The notes beneath the pieces are model-generated. The model was not told where the DNA came from. It saw nothing but the letters and a program-made list of their open reading frames with translations, and did no database searches. The translations under genes and the position numbers were made by a program. Below are positions 9,837-21,754 of a stretch of DNA of 64,000 bases, piece by piece. This DNA is from Fagopyrum homotropicum (taxonomy: Eukaryota > Streptophyta > Magnoliopsida > Caryophyllales > Polygonaceae): positions 46,845,001-46,909,000 of the forward strand of contig BSWB01000002.1 in the NCBI GenBank assembly GCA_033239125.1, read 5' to 3'. Every line of letters begins with the position of its first letter. Position 1 is the first letter of the stretch.

Positions 9837-12800
9837 TGTAATGGCCCAAATTTTGGCGCATTTGCGTTTGGTATTTTTCTCGGATTTTATCGATATTTTT
9901 AAAATAGCTTAAATAGTTTTACGAGTATGTTGACGTCGAAAATTAAATTCTACAAGTATATATATGTGTATATATATATATATCTATATACTTCGATGTA
10001 TTTTATTACCCGGACTTATATTCATATATAATATCGTAAAATAAATTTATGAGAATGGTTTTAGCATCGCAAGGTATATGTTTATAAATTTATATATTTT
10101 ATATTTTCATATTTATTTTTCCATATATTAATTAACGGAAAAGTTCGGAAAGTTTCCGACCCGAAACTTCCGTTCGGATCGGGTTTCAATCGAGTTTATT
10201 TCTTTTCTTTCTCTTTTTCGTTCTTATTTTTTCCCCTCTATCCTTCGGTTGGTGAGCTGCTCACCTCTTCCCCAGATGTGATGATTGCCTGCAGCCCTTA
10301 TTGCAGTGACCCTTCGTTAGCCACAAACCGGACCCCTCACCCTTTCATTCATTAACATCACCTATCTCTCTTTGGCACTTTACCCTGGCTCACTCAAACT
10401 CTCAAGCCCATTCTCTCTCTCGACTCATCGTCCTCGCCGGAGATGGAAGCTAACCGTTGCCACCGTCGACCTCCCTCCCCTCGATGCATCCGGAAGCTTG
10501 TCGTCTGGACCGCCAGGAGGAGGAGAAGCCGCCTCGAGCTACCGGAGCCACCAGTGGATTGAACTCACGCCGCCTCTCCTTCCTCTACTTCCCTATCCGT
10601 CTTCCATCACCTTCACGTCGTCGGCTCCCCCTCTAGCCACGCCGGTGCTCCCCTGCCTCCACCGGAGAACCTTTGCAGCCACCAGAGAGGCCCTCGCGTG
10701 CCCTATCTGCTCGAGCCTTGTCGGAGCTTTGCAGCCGCCTCCATGCCGGATCCCCTATGCTTGCCACTGGAACTTCCTTCTCTACCTCCACCAAGCCGGA
10801 ACAGCAGCCCTCGTCGATGCCGGAGAAATGGGTGACCTACCTCCTCCTCGCTTCGCTCGCCGGTACCCTAACAGCCGCCGCCGGATTGAGCTTTCCAGGG
10901 CTGCCGCCGACTGAGGAAGGTCTCAAATGAAACCCTTTGGATATTACATTCGGGACCCCCTATTTTTGGTATAATTGCATAATGTACCCATGATTTGTGT
11001 TTATTGCAGATTTGACCCACTCTTTTGGAATTTGTAGATTGTGCCCTACTAATTTGAATTAATTATAGATTTGGCCCAGATTTTATTTTCAGAATATATC
11101 CCAAAGTTTATGGAACTTCATGAGTTGCCCATAAAATGTTTTTACAAGTTTTAACCTTGGATTTTATATACGAGTTGGATCTTATATTTATGTATATTAT
11201 GTATTGTGTCCTTGTTGGTTTATTTATGGAACTTGGCCCAATATTTAATTATGTATTATGACCCATATTTTTGGAATGGTATTATTTGTCCCGGAAAGCG
11301 TTTTTGCGAGTTTTATCCTTATTTTAAAAGCGGTACTTTCCTTATATTTTATACCCTCGTTGGTTAATATCGAGATTATGACTCAAGGGTTTAATTGCGG
11401 GTTTTAGCATTTGCTTTTTGAAAATGAGTTTACCTTAAAATAATATATCTTATATATTACGATCAAATTTAGCGTATTAGCTAAATTTGTGTAGCTTTGA
11501 TTTTAGGTCCGGAAGCGCCCCGATAAAGGCCTAACGAGTCTAAGTTCATCTTCTGTCTTTTGACGTCACGTGAGTACCCTCTCCCCCGAGCTTATGATCT
11601 TACTCGATTTAGTTATGTTTAGTATTAGTATCATGCTAGGTTGGATCTAGTTTAACTTAGAGTGAATACCAAGTAGTGGTTTGAACCTTAGGTGAGTTTT
11701 GAGAATTTAATATTGTTTGATGGTTTGGTGTTGATTATAAGCTTGAGGTGGTATAGCGATCTAGTGAGGTTGTAATAAGGATTCGAGTATATGGTTTGAT
11801 CTTGTGAGAATCTTTACGCTCGAAGTTGGGGTTGTATGAACTTGTGAGATTGTGAGGACTAGGAGGTTGTTATCCTAGCATGGTTATGGTTTATGATCTC
11901 GCGAGATCATTGGGACTAGAAGTCTAAGGACTTCTAGCATATGAGAGAGTTGTTGATCGTGTGCCTTTTGACAGGCATTGAGTGTCTTCCTGCGGGAAGC
12001 TGAGAGCGGGATATAGCGGGATTATCTTTGGAACGAGGTAAGTCTCCGGACTTACTTAGCTCATATTATTTGTAATAGCATTATTGTGTGTTGGGTGGTG
12101 TGTGTTATTATTTTACTGTTTATAACAACTAAACCGGAAATAGGATTACCGACCTTTATATTATTTGGCCCAAGTGTATGATAACGGGCGGTGACATCAC
12201 TGCCTGGCTCCCCGTGAGAGCTAGGGGGATCTCGGCGACTGGCCCGTGCTGGTTAGACGGTCGGAGGCATTCGACCGTTCCATTGCCGGAAGAAGGGACC
12301 GAGGCGAGTTTCGGAGGATTCTCGTGTCACAAAAGAAGTTGAACTAGAACGGGATATGACTTAATAAATAAAGATAATAAACCGGATTTGTGTGCTTTGA
12401 GTATGTTGTGTGACTATGTTGAATTAATTGTGTTTGTGCCTTTCCCTTTAATTCTAATGCTTCGAATGTGAGCTAACGGTTTTATACCGAATGTTGTAGT
12501 TTGCCTTGCAGGTTAGGCATGCTCCGAGAGATCCGGAAGGGTGGGCAGCCGGGGCCCGTACATTTTAGGAAGGGTTTTGTTTGGAGTCACGTTTGGAGTT
12601 TTGTATATTGTATTATTGTATGCCGCATGTATGGCGTTTGGTCTTTGTAGTTGTTTTCGGCTGAAGTCCGCTGTTGTTTTCTTTTGGGTTTTCTTACATT
12701 GCATAAAATGTATTTCGGTTTTGGCCTATATTTGTGCCTTGTTGCAAGATTCGGTGAAATTGTTGTCAAGCTAAGGGTCGGGACCCATTGTGAGGTCCCA

Positions 12801-12840
12801 ACCCGTAGCGCCCCGAGTCCCGCGGATTTGGGGTGTTACA
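9837..12840 (+). repeat. 5' LTR of the nested gypsy element
   Basis: It starts TGTAATGGCCC and ends GGGGTGTTACA. A GC-rich segment (about 10340-10925) lies between AT-rich flanks. The partner LTR is 16916-19919; the only difference I noticed is a C/A at the CATCGTC(C/A)TCGCC site. Confidence 0.95.
10372..10914 (+). other. GC-rich 180-codon open frame inside the LTR
   Basis: An uninterrupted frame occupies the GC-rich block of the 5' LTR, and its twin lies at 17451-17993. The predicted peptide is Pro/Ser/Leu/Ala-rich, has no domain I recognise and no homology to gag or pol. A second overlapping frame (10673-10930) is also open, as expected where stop codons are rare through high GC. I regard it as probably non-coding, or possibly a captured host fragment. 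Confidence 0.3.
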
Positions 12841-12844
12841 AAAG

Positions 12845-12857
12845 TGGTATCAGAGCC
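12845..12857 (+). other. Primer-binding site (tRNA-iMet type)
   Basis: TGGTATCAGAGCC lies four bases after the 5' LTR end, the standard primer site of many plant LTR retrotransposons. Confidence 0.92.
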
Positions 12858-15620
12858 CTAGGTTGACAACAATGGCACTCGCAATCTTCTCAAAGCCGAA
12901 TAAGGAATAAACAGAACCCCACGGGTTCTGAGATTTCGTTTTCAAAATCACATGCATGAGTCGGGGTAGAATGTACGGACCACCACTCCTTCCGCAGATC
13001 TCGGCAGCTTAGTTTATTGGATTTTGATATGTATATAGATGTGTTATATTAGTAGTGATATGGGCATAGGACCTATATAGTCGTTTATGCGGATTCTTAT
13101 TATATATAGTAGTAGATAGTACAAGACCTAATATAAAATATGATAGTAATATATCATTACCTTTAAGGCGACGTAATTGGCTTGAGATAGCATTCATATG
13201 TAGAGGAGTACGCTCAAGTATCGAGTTGAGTGTTTCCCGTTGGCGAACACCATGACATGTCTTGGATTCCTATAAAAGGATGTCGAAGAGGAAGAGTAGA
13301 GATAACGTAACGAAGGACAATCAAGTAAAAGAAAACTCAAGAAAACTTAAGAGAAATCGAGATGGAGAGCATACAAGTAAAGGGGAGCAACATTAAGGTG
13401 TATAAGTGGTTATAAAGAAACCACGATTGTACGACGACGAGACCAATAGAGATAACGAAATTAAGTCTTCAATGAGATGCATGGACAACTAAAGATGTGA
13501 AGATTTCTTTAAGCGCTCCAAAGCATTCGAGTCAAGACGAGAAGAGTGATCGAACCATTTGCTAAAGATTTAAGATACTGTAAGCTTACGAGGTACCAAA
13601 AAGTAAAGTTTCAACATTACGAGAGTTATGAGGAGAAGGGCATGGTGGGGATTCACGTGGAGTTGACCGGTTTCCGTTAGGACGATAAGGATACGAAACG
13701 CTGAAAATGAGGAATTGTGCATAAATGATGATCCCAATAAGATGAAAGACGAAACAAGGAGTTTTGACCGAAAGACTTAAGACACCAACCAAGTGAAACA
13801 CGAACGGACGCTATCTAAGGCTATTATAATTGGGAAGGTGATCTTGGAAGAAATCAAGGAAGAATGGTCAAGTCTATGAAAGAGAGTTATATGAAACGAC
13901 AAGGCCAAGAATATATAGTTACCTTATAAAGAAGAGGAAGTATGGAATGAGGAAAGAACTAACGGAGTTTAAGGTAAAGTACCCCGAGGAGGGTAGCCTT
14001 CATGAGAAGGTAACATGAAAGTGTAGTAGAATGATAAGTCGTTGACTCCGGAGAAGGCCAAATACAAGTTAAGCGGTGACAACTAAGAACGCACAGGTGC
14101 GAGTTATCTATTGGTGAGTGTAGAGGGGATGAGTAAACAAGATTATGGGCATTCAGAGGGACGACAAAAATTCGCGGTGGATCAATGTCAATGGTAAGGA
14201 AGTACGTCAAGGGAAGCGCATTTTTCATAAACCAAATAATGTTGAATGAGTTCAAGCAAGTAGCTGTCACCAACCTCCTAGGGGAGGGTGGAGATGACCC
14301 TTTGCGACCTTCTTAGGTCATGAGAACGGCATATGGGAAATCGACCCGGAATAGAAGTTTTAAGATTTGACCAGGATAAAGAGAACTAGTAGATCAAGAG
14401 GAATGTGAAGTTTTCATTATTGTGGTGCGTAGACGGGAGTATAATAAGAGGATGCATAGTATGTTCGTCCTAATGAAATGGATGGTATGTTTTCATGAGC
14501 AAAAGCCGAGCCAGATGTTTCAAACTCACACGGAAGGACCACGGTAGTTATGGCATGAAAGGGAGGACGTAGATAAGGTCAATCCCGCGAGCTTAGAGTT
14601 AATGATGTTAGCACTGGAGAAGTAATTAGTAGGATATTTCAGTGATTTTGGAGGGGGAATTTTCTTTTAGCTTTTTCACGGGGCATATTGGTGTGGTTGT
14701 GAATTTATTCATGAATATACCAAGAGATGCATAAGGTGACCAACAAGAGTAAGAGAAGACCGAAGTTTTGAAGCTATAAAGTATACACGAGATGTATCAG
14801 AAGTACATGAAAGATTGAGGTTAGAACCCTACGGTCGGATTGACGTTACATAAGGTAATGAAGTAAGCGTTTACCTACTCGAAGGAATTATGCAAGCTTA
14901 TGTAGAATACGAAGAACTCCTTCAATATGTTTAGATGCCAGAGGAAGCGAAGACGATAAGATCAATTTGTTATAAGGCATGATTAAGTCTTGTGGTTAGG
15001 ACCTTAGTGACTAAAGATATGTGCAAGATCAAGAAATATTATTATCCATTCCTTTGAAGTGAGAGGGGGGATTAAGTTGAAATATTGCTTAACCAAGGCT
15101 TCAAGAGTCAGGAGACTCGAGCAAGTCCCTCGAGTGTAGGATATGAATGATCTTTGAAAGAGGACGGTCGACATGGTAGCTACAGAAGGAACAATATACG
15201 TGTTTAAAGGACGTCACCCCAACAGATCGGGGTGGATCATTAATATCTGACTACCTGTCAAGTGTTAAGACAAGGTTGTGTCGGTCTTATGTTATGAGAC
15301 GAAATAAGGAAGGACAAAAATCGAGATATCACAGATTTTAATACATCGGAACGTGAATTTTGCCACTAAGATTGAGTTTGACGCACCTCAGATATCCAAG
15401 ACGCTGTATAGAATGACACTTGTGAAGAGACATGAGTGTGGAAGCGAGAGAAGGAGCAATTGTAAGAACTTATTGAAAAGAGTTCATTAGATTTAGTGAA
15501 ATACTATGGAGAACTCCGAATGCTATTTTAAACTCTTGATTTGAAGTTCATATTAGAATATATTTTCAATTCTTGATTTGAAGTGGTTATGGAGAAAACC
15601 AGTTTGCAAAAAGAGAGACG
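12858..15620 (+). other. Degenerate interior of the non-autonomous gypsy element
   Basis: About 2.8 kb where gag and protease should lie. I find no zinc knuckle (CCHC), protease motif or long frame on the plus strand. The A/G-rich, stop-dense sequence looks like old coding DNA, but it cannot be assigned. Confidence 0.6.
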
Positions 15621-15624
15621 ATTA

Positions 15625-15890
15625 TCTCCGCTTGTACATGAATTACCGTTAGCCGAACAAGATAACAATGAAGAACGAGTATCCCTCACCACGGATAGAT
15701 GATCTACTCGATTGGTTACAAGGGTCAGTAGTCTCTTCTAAAATTGATTTAAGGTCTGAATGTTACCAATTGAGAATTCGAGACTGGATATTACAATCAT
15801 GGCATTTCGGACAAACCATGGTCACTACGAGTTGTAGTGATTCCATATGAGCTTACTAATGCCCCGTATAAGATATTTTGGTCTACTCTC
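15625..15890 (+). pseudogene. Gypsy reverse transcriptase remnant
   Basis: Readable blocks are YPSPRIDDLLDWLQG, SKIDLRSECYQLRIRD and, after a frameshift near 15838, ELTNAPYKIFW. They match RT domains 2-4 of Ty3/gypsy elements. Stops and frame changes surround them, and the catalytic YxDD region is not visible downstream. Confidence 0.75.
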
Positions 15891-16449
15891 GAAGAAGAGG
15901 GAAGTTGTATGACAGTTGTCTCAGGATGGAAAACCCCGAAGGACGGGGAAGAATTTACAAGTTTGCTTAGATGTGTTGGTCATTACCGGATTTGTGGAGA
16001 GATTTTCCAAAGTAACACCACCTATGGCTAACCTACTCCGGATGACAATGAAGTAGTGAGTAGGACGAGATTGACAATAGAGTTGTTGAGAGTTAAGAGA
16101 AGATTCTTTTGTGCAACCGTTTTGAAATTGCCTTGAGGTATGATGGGTTTGAAGTTTACAAGTGAGTCTTCAAGACATGGTCTTGATTGGGTATTGAGGA
16201 ACGATGTAAAGTAATAGCATACGTGTCTTGTTAGTCGAAGCAATGTGAAGTTAAGTAATTCCTTCATTCCTTAGAGCTTGCAACAAGAATTGATGAAATG
16301 GAACATTAAAGTTTGGTTTGACAAGAACCAAAACCAACAGTGTAAAATTGGAAGTTCGATCTTCTTTGATAGAGAAATCAAAAGGAAAATAATGGAGATG
16401 CTGCATCGAAACCGAGAAGGAAGTTAAGTTCCGATATATTGACCTTTTG
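15891..16449 (+). other. Deleted pol region
   Basis: Only about 560 bp separate the RT fragment from the integrase tail, where an intact element would carry the rest of RT, RNase H and the integrase core. No readable motif remains. Confidence 0.6.
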
Positions 16450-16720
16450 GTAGATCTTAGAGCGAGTGGGAGAAGTGTTTTATAAGTTGGCGTTTCCGCC
16501 AAGAGTAGAGAGGGTTCACCCGGTGTTTCATATGTATCAATCGAGAGGGTACATTAATGATTTGAGACGTGTGGTCAGTTATGGTGATTTAGTCGCAGAC
16601 GAAGAACTGAAGAGGCTAATAGGACGAAGTATAGTGTCTTTGGTTGAGTTTTTATGTCGAGTTAGTAGCTTCGATAGAATCGACGAGTTAGACCTAGTTC
16701 TACCCTTGGTTGAGTTATGT
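16450..16720 (+). pseudogene. Integrase C-terminal tail remnant
   Basis: The frame contains YKLAFPPRVERVHPVFHMYQ, then GYINDLRRVVSY, then the end region of Tekay/Del-like gypsy polyproteins. Aligned against that family pattern, several residues are replaced. Read-through into 16810 shows no further similarity. Confidence 0.65.
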
Positions 16721-16899
16721 ATAGTTTGTGCCTTGTGTGTGAATGTGTTTTATGACCAACTATGTATACCGTGTTGGTGGTGGTATGAGCATTTTGTGTA
16801 TATAGATTAGAAGGTCTAGCCTTCTTTGTTTGGGAATTTATACCTCGGCCTTAGGGACCGAGAAGTTCGGCATGTGGCAAGTTTCGAGACGAAACTTGT

Positions 16900-16915
16900 T
16901 TTTAGGGGTGTATGA
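16900..16915 (+). other. Polypurine tract before the 3' LTR
   Basis: TTTTAGGGGTGTATGA directly precedes TGTAATGG. It is a degenerate but correctly placed plus-strand primer. Confidence 0.6.
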
Positions 16916-19900
16916 TGTAATGGCCCAAATTTTGGCGCATTTGCGTTTGGTATTTTTCTCGGATTTTATCGATATTTTTAAAATAGCTTAAATAGTTTTA
17001 CGAGTATGTTGACGTCGAAAATTAAATTCTACAAGTATATATATGTGTATATATATATATATCTATATACTTCGATGTATTTTATTACCCGGACTTATAT
17101 TCATATATAATATCGTAAAATAAATTTATGAGAATGGTTTTAGCATCGCAAGGTATATGTTTATAAATTTATATATTTTATATTTTCATATTTATTTTTC
17201 CATATATTAATTAACGGAAAAGTTCGGAAAGTTTCCGACCCGAAACTTCCGTTCGGATCGGGTTTCAATCGAGTTTATTTCTTTTCTTTCTCTTTTTCGT
17301 TCTTATTTTTTCCCCTCTATCCTTCGGTTGGTGAGCTGCTCACCTCTTCCCCAGATGTGATGATTGCCTGCAGCCCTTATTGCAGTGACCCTTCGTTAGC
17401 CACAAACCGGACCCCTCACCCTTTCATTCATTAACATCACCTATCTCTCTTTGGCACTTTACCCTGGCTCACTCAAACTCTCAAGCCCATTCTCTCTCTC
17501 GACTCATCGTCATCGCCGGAGATGGAAGCTAACCGTTGCCACCGTCGACCTCCCTCCCCTCGATGCATCCGGAAGCTTGTCGTCTGGACCGCCAGGAGGA
17601 GGAGAAGCCGCCTCGAGCTACCGGAGCCACCAGTGGATTGAACTCACGCCGCCTCTCCTTCCTCTACTTCCCTATCCGTCTTCCATCACCTTCACGTCGT
17701 CGGCTCCCCCTCTAGCCACGCCGGTGCTCCCCTGCCTCCACCGGAGAACCTTTGCAGCCACCAGAGAGGCCCTCGCGTGCCCTATCTGCTCGAGCCTTGT
17801 CGGAGCTTTGCAGCCGCCTCCATGCCGGATCCCCTATGCTTGCCACTGGAACTTCCTTCTCTACCTCCACCAAGCCGGAACAGCAGCCCTCGTCGATGCC
17901 GGAGAAATGGGTGACCTACCTCCTCCTCGCTTCGCTCGCCGGTACCCTAACAGCCGCCGCCGGATTGAGCTTTCCAGGGCTGCCGCCGACTGAGGAAGGT
18001 CTCAAATGAAACCCTTTGGATATTACATTCGGGACCCCCTATTTTTGGTATAATTGCATAATGTACCCATGATTTGTGTTTATTGCAGATTTGACCCACT
18101 CTTTTGGAATTTGTAGATTGTGCCCTACTAATTTGAATTAATTATAGATTTGGCCCAGATTTTATTTTCAGAATATATCCCAAAGTTTATGGAACTTCAT
18201 GAGTTGCCCATAAAATGTTTTTACAAGTTTTAACCTTGGATTTTATATACGAGTTGGATCTTATATTTATGTATATTATGTATTGTGTCCTTGTTGGTTT
18301 ATTTATGGAACTTGGCCCAATATTTAATTATGTATTATGACCCATATTTTTGGAATGGTATTATTTGTCCCGGAAAGCGTTTTTGCGAGTTTTATCCTTA
18401 TTTTAAAAGCGGTACTTTCCTTATATTTTATACCCTCGTTGGTTAATATCGAGATTATGACTCAAGGGTTTAATTGCGGGTTTTAGCATTTGCTTTTTGA
18501 AAATGAGTTTACCTTAAAATAATATATCTTATATATTACGATCAAATTTAGCGTATTAGCTAAATTTGTGTAGCTTTGATTTTAGGTCCGGAAGCGCCCC
18601 GATAAAGGCCTAACGAGTCTAAGTTCATCTTCTGTCTTTTGACGTCACGTGAGTACCCTCTCCCCCGAGCTTATGATCTTACTCGATTTAGTTATGTTTA
18701 GTATTAGTATCATGCTAGGTTGGATCTAGTTTAACTTAGAGTGAATACCAAGTAGTGGTTTGAACCTTAGGTGAGTTTTGAGAATTTAATATTGTTTGAT
18801 GGTTTGGTGTTGATTATAAGCTTGAGGTGGTATAGCGATCTAGTGAGGTTGTAATAAGGATTCGAGTATATGGTTTGATCTTGTGAGAATCTTTACGCTC
18901 GAAGTTGGGGTTGTATGAACTTGTGAGATTGTGAGGACTAGGAGGTTGTTATCCTAGCATGGTTATGGTTTATGATCTCGCGAGATCATTGGGACTAGAA
19001 GTCTAAGGACTTCTAGCATATGAGAGAGTTGTTGATCGTGTGCCTTTTGACAGGCATTGAGTGTCTTCCTGCGGGAAGCTGAGAGCGGGATATAGCGGGA
19101 TTATCTTTGGAACGAGGTAAGTCTCCGGACTTACTTAGCTCATATTATTTGTAATAGCATTATTGTGTGTTGGGTGGTGTGTGTTATTATTTTACTGTTT
19201 ATAACAACTAAACCGGAAATAGGATTACCGACCTTTATATTATTTGGCCCAAGTGTATGATAACGGGCGGTGACATCACTGCCTGGCTCCCCGTGAGAGC
19301 TAGGGGGATCTCGGCGACTGGCCCGTGCTGGTTAGACGGTCGGAGGCATTCGACCGTTCCATTGCCGGAAGAAGGGACCGAGGCGAGTTTCGGAGGATTC
19401 TCGTGTCACAAAAGAAGTTGAACTAGAACGGGATATGACTTAATAAATAAAGATAATAAACCGGATTTGTGTGCTTTGAGTATGTTGTGTGACTATGTTG
19501 AATTAATTGTGTTTGTGCCTTTCCCTTTAATTCTAATGCTTCGAATGTGAGCTAACGGTTTTATACCGAATGTTGTAGTTTGCCTTGCAGGTTAGGCATG
19601 CTCCGAGAGATCCGGAAGGGTGGGCAGCCGGGGCCCGTACATTTTAGGAAGGGTTTTGTTTGGAGTCACGTTTGGAGTTTTGTATATTGTATTATTGTAT
19701 GCCGCATGTATGGCGTTTGGTCTTTGTAGTTGTTTTCGGCTGAAGTCCGCTGTTGTTTTCTTTTGGGTTTTCTTACATTGCATAAAATGTATTTCGGTTT
19801 TGGCCTATATTTGTGCCTTGTTGCAAGATTCGGTGAAATTGTTGTCAAGCTAAGGGTCGGGACCCATTGTGAGGTCCCAACCCGTAGCGCCCCGAGTCCC

Positions 19901-19919
19901 GCGGATTTGGGGTGTTACA
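16916..19919 (+). repeat. 3' LTR of the nested gypsy element
   Basis: Same length and ends as the 5' LTR. It carries the second copy of the GC-rich 180-codon frame (17451-17993). It is followed by CGCAT and the resumption of the interrupted integrase. Confidence 0.95.
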
Positions 19920-20271
19920 CGCATATCGTATTGAGCTTCCCACTAAGTATGGTGTCCATAATGTGTTTAATGTTTCTGATTTGTCTCCTTTTTATATAGG
20001 TGATGAGGTCGAGGATGCGGAGGACGAGTTGGCGGATTCGGGGTTGAATCCTTTCCAAGAAGGAGGGGATGATATGAGCCCGCCGGACTTAAGCAACGAG
20101 ACTAATGTGACAGCACCAAGATCAACACCGCTTCTCACTCGAGCTAGAGCCCGCATGCTAGGCCAAACCACTTTGACCTACCACCCTTTCGGAGCTCCGA
20201 AATTTGAGGACGTCCATGACTATCACTTAGTGAACATACTTGAGGCAATTGAGGATGCCGGATCACTTTAA
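19920..20271 (+). pseudogene. Chromovirus-like integrase C-terminus, resumed after the insertion
   Basis: Directly after the nested element, the frame resumes with YRIELPTKYGVHNVFNVSDL, completing the block cut at 9836. An acidic stretch and LLTRARARML follow, ending in a TAA at 20269-20271. The exact CGCAT repeat and continuity of the family motif show one former reading frame. A short C-terminal tail beyond the GPY/F block is expected for chromoviruses; I cannot confirm a chromodomain or CR motif. Confidence 0.85.
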
Positions 20272-21150
20272 ACCTTAGTTGTAATCTTTTTATTTTATGT
20301 GTTCATGCTTGATTTTTATTTCAAGGGATTAAAACCGCATTTAGTTGGGTTTCTTTCAGCAACGTTTTTTTTATCCTTGAAGCTATAATTGGCCGGCCAT
20401 GTTTATGGTTTTTAGGCCATTTATTTGCTTGAAATTGTTGGTTGAAAGACCCTAGATTTGCCTTTATTTAATATCACAACTCTTGAACTACTTGTAAGCT
20501 ATTATTGTGGGGAGTTGGTGCTGAATTTTCAGCCCATATAAGGCCTTCTCCTACACACGATTTTAATCAGATTATAGAGTTGAGTCAATCAAAGTTGTGT
20601 TTTCACTTTTAAGAAAAACAAACCTAGAGACTAAGGTGAGAGGCCAAAATTTCAAAACCCACAAGGTGAGAGGCCGAGTGGTGTCCTTACGGTGCGAGGC
20701 TAGGAGGACAAAGGAGATCCAATTTCCGAAGTGAGATTCCGAGGAAAGAAGATCTCGAGCCAAGGAGATCCAAGGTGCGAGGCTGGACGATTCCTTGCTT
20801 GACATATCCCATATAAATCGAAAATACACAAAAGAAGTAATAGGAGGAACAACACCGGCGGATCCTTGCGTTCAACTGACGAAGAGCGCATCAGTCCACC
20901 TCTCATTTGTGTAACTCCATCAAGAAGAGAGTAATAAAGGCTTTTAAAAAGAGCTTGTAAGTGAGGTTGATGTACAAGCGTGAGTGCGTAACAAAACACC
21001 CGTTTATACATACTCGGTGTGAGTCGGGAACGCGGAGTTTCCCCAGCAGTTACTACCCCGAGGATGAATCCCTTACTGTGAAGGTCGTCAACGCCATTAA
21101 ACCGCACTTGAAAGAAACTCTTCCTCATCTGAGGGGCATTTCGTAGTAAA
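20272..21150 (+). mobile_element. 3' non-coding region and probable 3' LTR of the chromovirus-like element
   Basis: It contains a TATA-like CCCATATAAGGCC at about 20533 and four AGGTG(A/C)GAGGC-type repeats between 20633 and 20785. I could not find the LTR start or a confident end, because the 5' LTR is missing for comparison. A 142-codon minus-strand frame at 20700-21128 overlaps it and has no domain. Confidence 0.4.
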
Positions 21151-21323
21151 CTTCCTTTAGTCGAGGTTTGCTTCTTGTATTGGAACTATCTGTTAAAAGT
21201 ACTTATGTAGTAATTGGATGATTTTGGTTGAGAAATAAAGTAAATGAGGAATGAAGAAGCTTTGCCTAGATATATATCACTTTGGAGAGCACAACTAATA
21301 CCTATTAACATTTAACATTCTAG

Positions 21324-21553
21324 CATTGTGAAAATGGTTTTGGCCAAGGGGAACCCGCACTTCGTCCGTGGAGCTCGTGTGCTCGTCAAACCTTACAGGG
21401 AAAAGGTAAAGCTAGTTGAAAGGTAATTATCTGTTGTGAAAAGTTCGTCCTCTATTGTATCAGTGTCTAAGAATGTCTATGATTTCGGGTTTGCCTTGCT
21501 GCAGGAAGTACATGGACAAAATTGAGCATCAGATGCATTACCAAGAAAAATAA
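21324..21553 (+). pseudogene. Captured exon pair of a CCCH zinc-finger/RRM protein gene
   Basis: After a TTCTAG acceptor, the frame reads VKMVLAKGNPHFVRGARVLVK through KVKLVE to 21422. A GT donor (21423) and a CTGCAG acceptor (21501-21504) splice precisely into RKYMDKIEHQMHYQ, stopping at TAA 21551-21553. This matches the end of the RRM and the next exon of plant CCCH zinc-finger proteins of the C3H18/C3H46/C3H53 type. The zinc fingers and remaining exons are absent. The retained intron means DNA-level capture, not retrocopying. Confidence 0.7.
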
Positions 21554-21754
21554 TGGGATGTTGAATCTGATATTCATTTAAGTGAGTAGAATAGAATTAG
21601 TATTGGGCAAGGAAAGTTACCACATAGACTAGTGGGATGTTGAATATGAGATTCATTTAAGTGAGTAGAATAGAATTAAGTGGTGAGCAGCAAGTTGTGA
21701 GTGGGGTTGATTGATTCATGACTTGAATGGTTGTCTTATAATATTGTTGTTCAA

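Larger units (their letters stand above)
9837..19919 (+). mobile_element. Complete non-autonomous Ty3/gypsy-type LTR retrotransposon with 3-kb LTRs
   Basis: Two LTRs of 3004 bp each (9837-12840 and 16916-19919) start TGTAATGG and end GTGTTACA. The target duplication CGCAT is exact on both sides (9832-9836 and 19920-19924). A primer-binding site matching initiator tRNA-Met follows the 5' LTR, and a purine-rich tract precedes the 3' LTR. The LTRs look almost identical, implying a recent insertion. Yet the 4075-bp interior has only degenerate, internally deleted pol fragments and no gag frame, so movement must have used proteins from another element. Confidence 0.93.
8253..21150 (+). mobile_element. 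Truncated chromovirus-like Ty3/gypsy element, split by a nested retroelement
   Basis: Reverse transcriptase tail/RNase H (8253-8690), integrase (about 8790-9836 and 19920-20271) and a 3' non-coding/LTR region (20272 to about 21150) are in order on the plus strand. The element lacks a 5' LTR, gag, protease and most of RT, because the left side begins at a breakpoint with the duplicated Athila-like segment. The 10.1-kb element at 9837-19919 is inserted in the integrase. The sequence style resembles CRM/related chromoviruses; clade is inference, and the right end is approximate. Confidence 0.75.

Noticed and set aside
9260..9861. Minus-strand frames of 98-123 codons over the integrase
   Set aside because: They lie antisense to the clearly conserved plus-strand integrase and have no domain.
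17451..17993. Second copy of the 180-codon GC-rich frame as an independent gene
   Set aside because: It is simply the same LTR segment as 10372-10914; counting it as a second gene would double-count one repeat.
20700..21128. 142-codon minus-strand frame
   Set aside because: It overlaps the repeated AGGTGxGAGGC region of a retroelement 3' end and has no recognisable motif.
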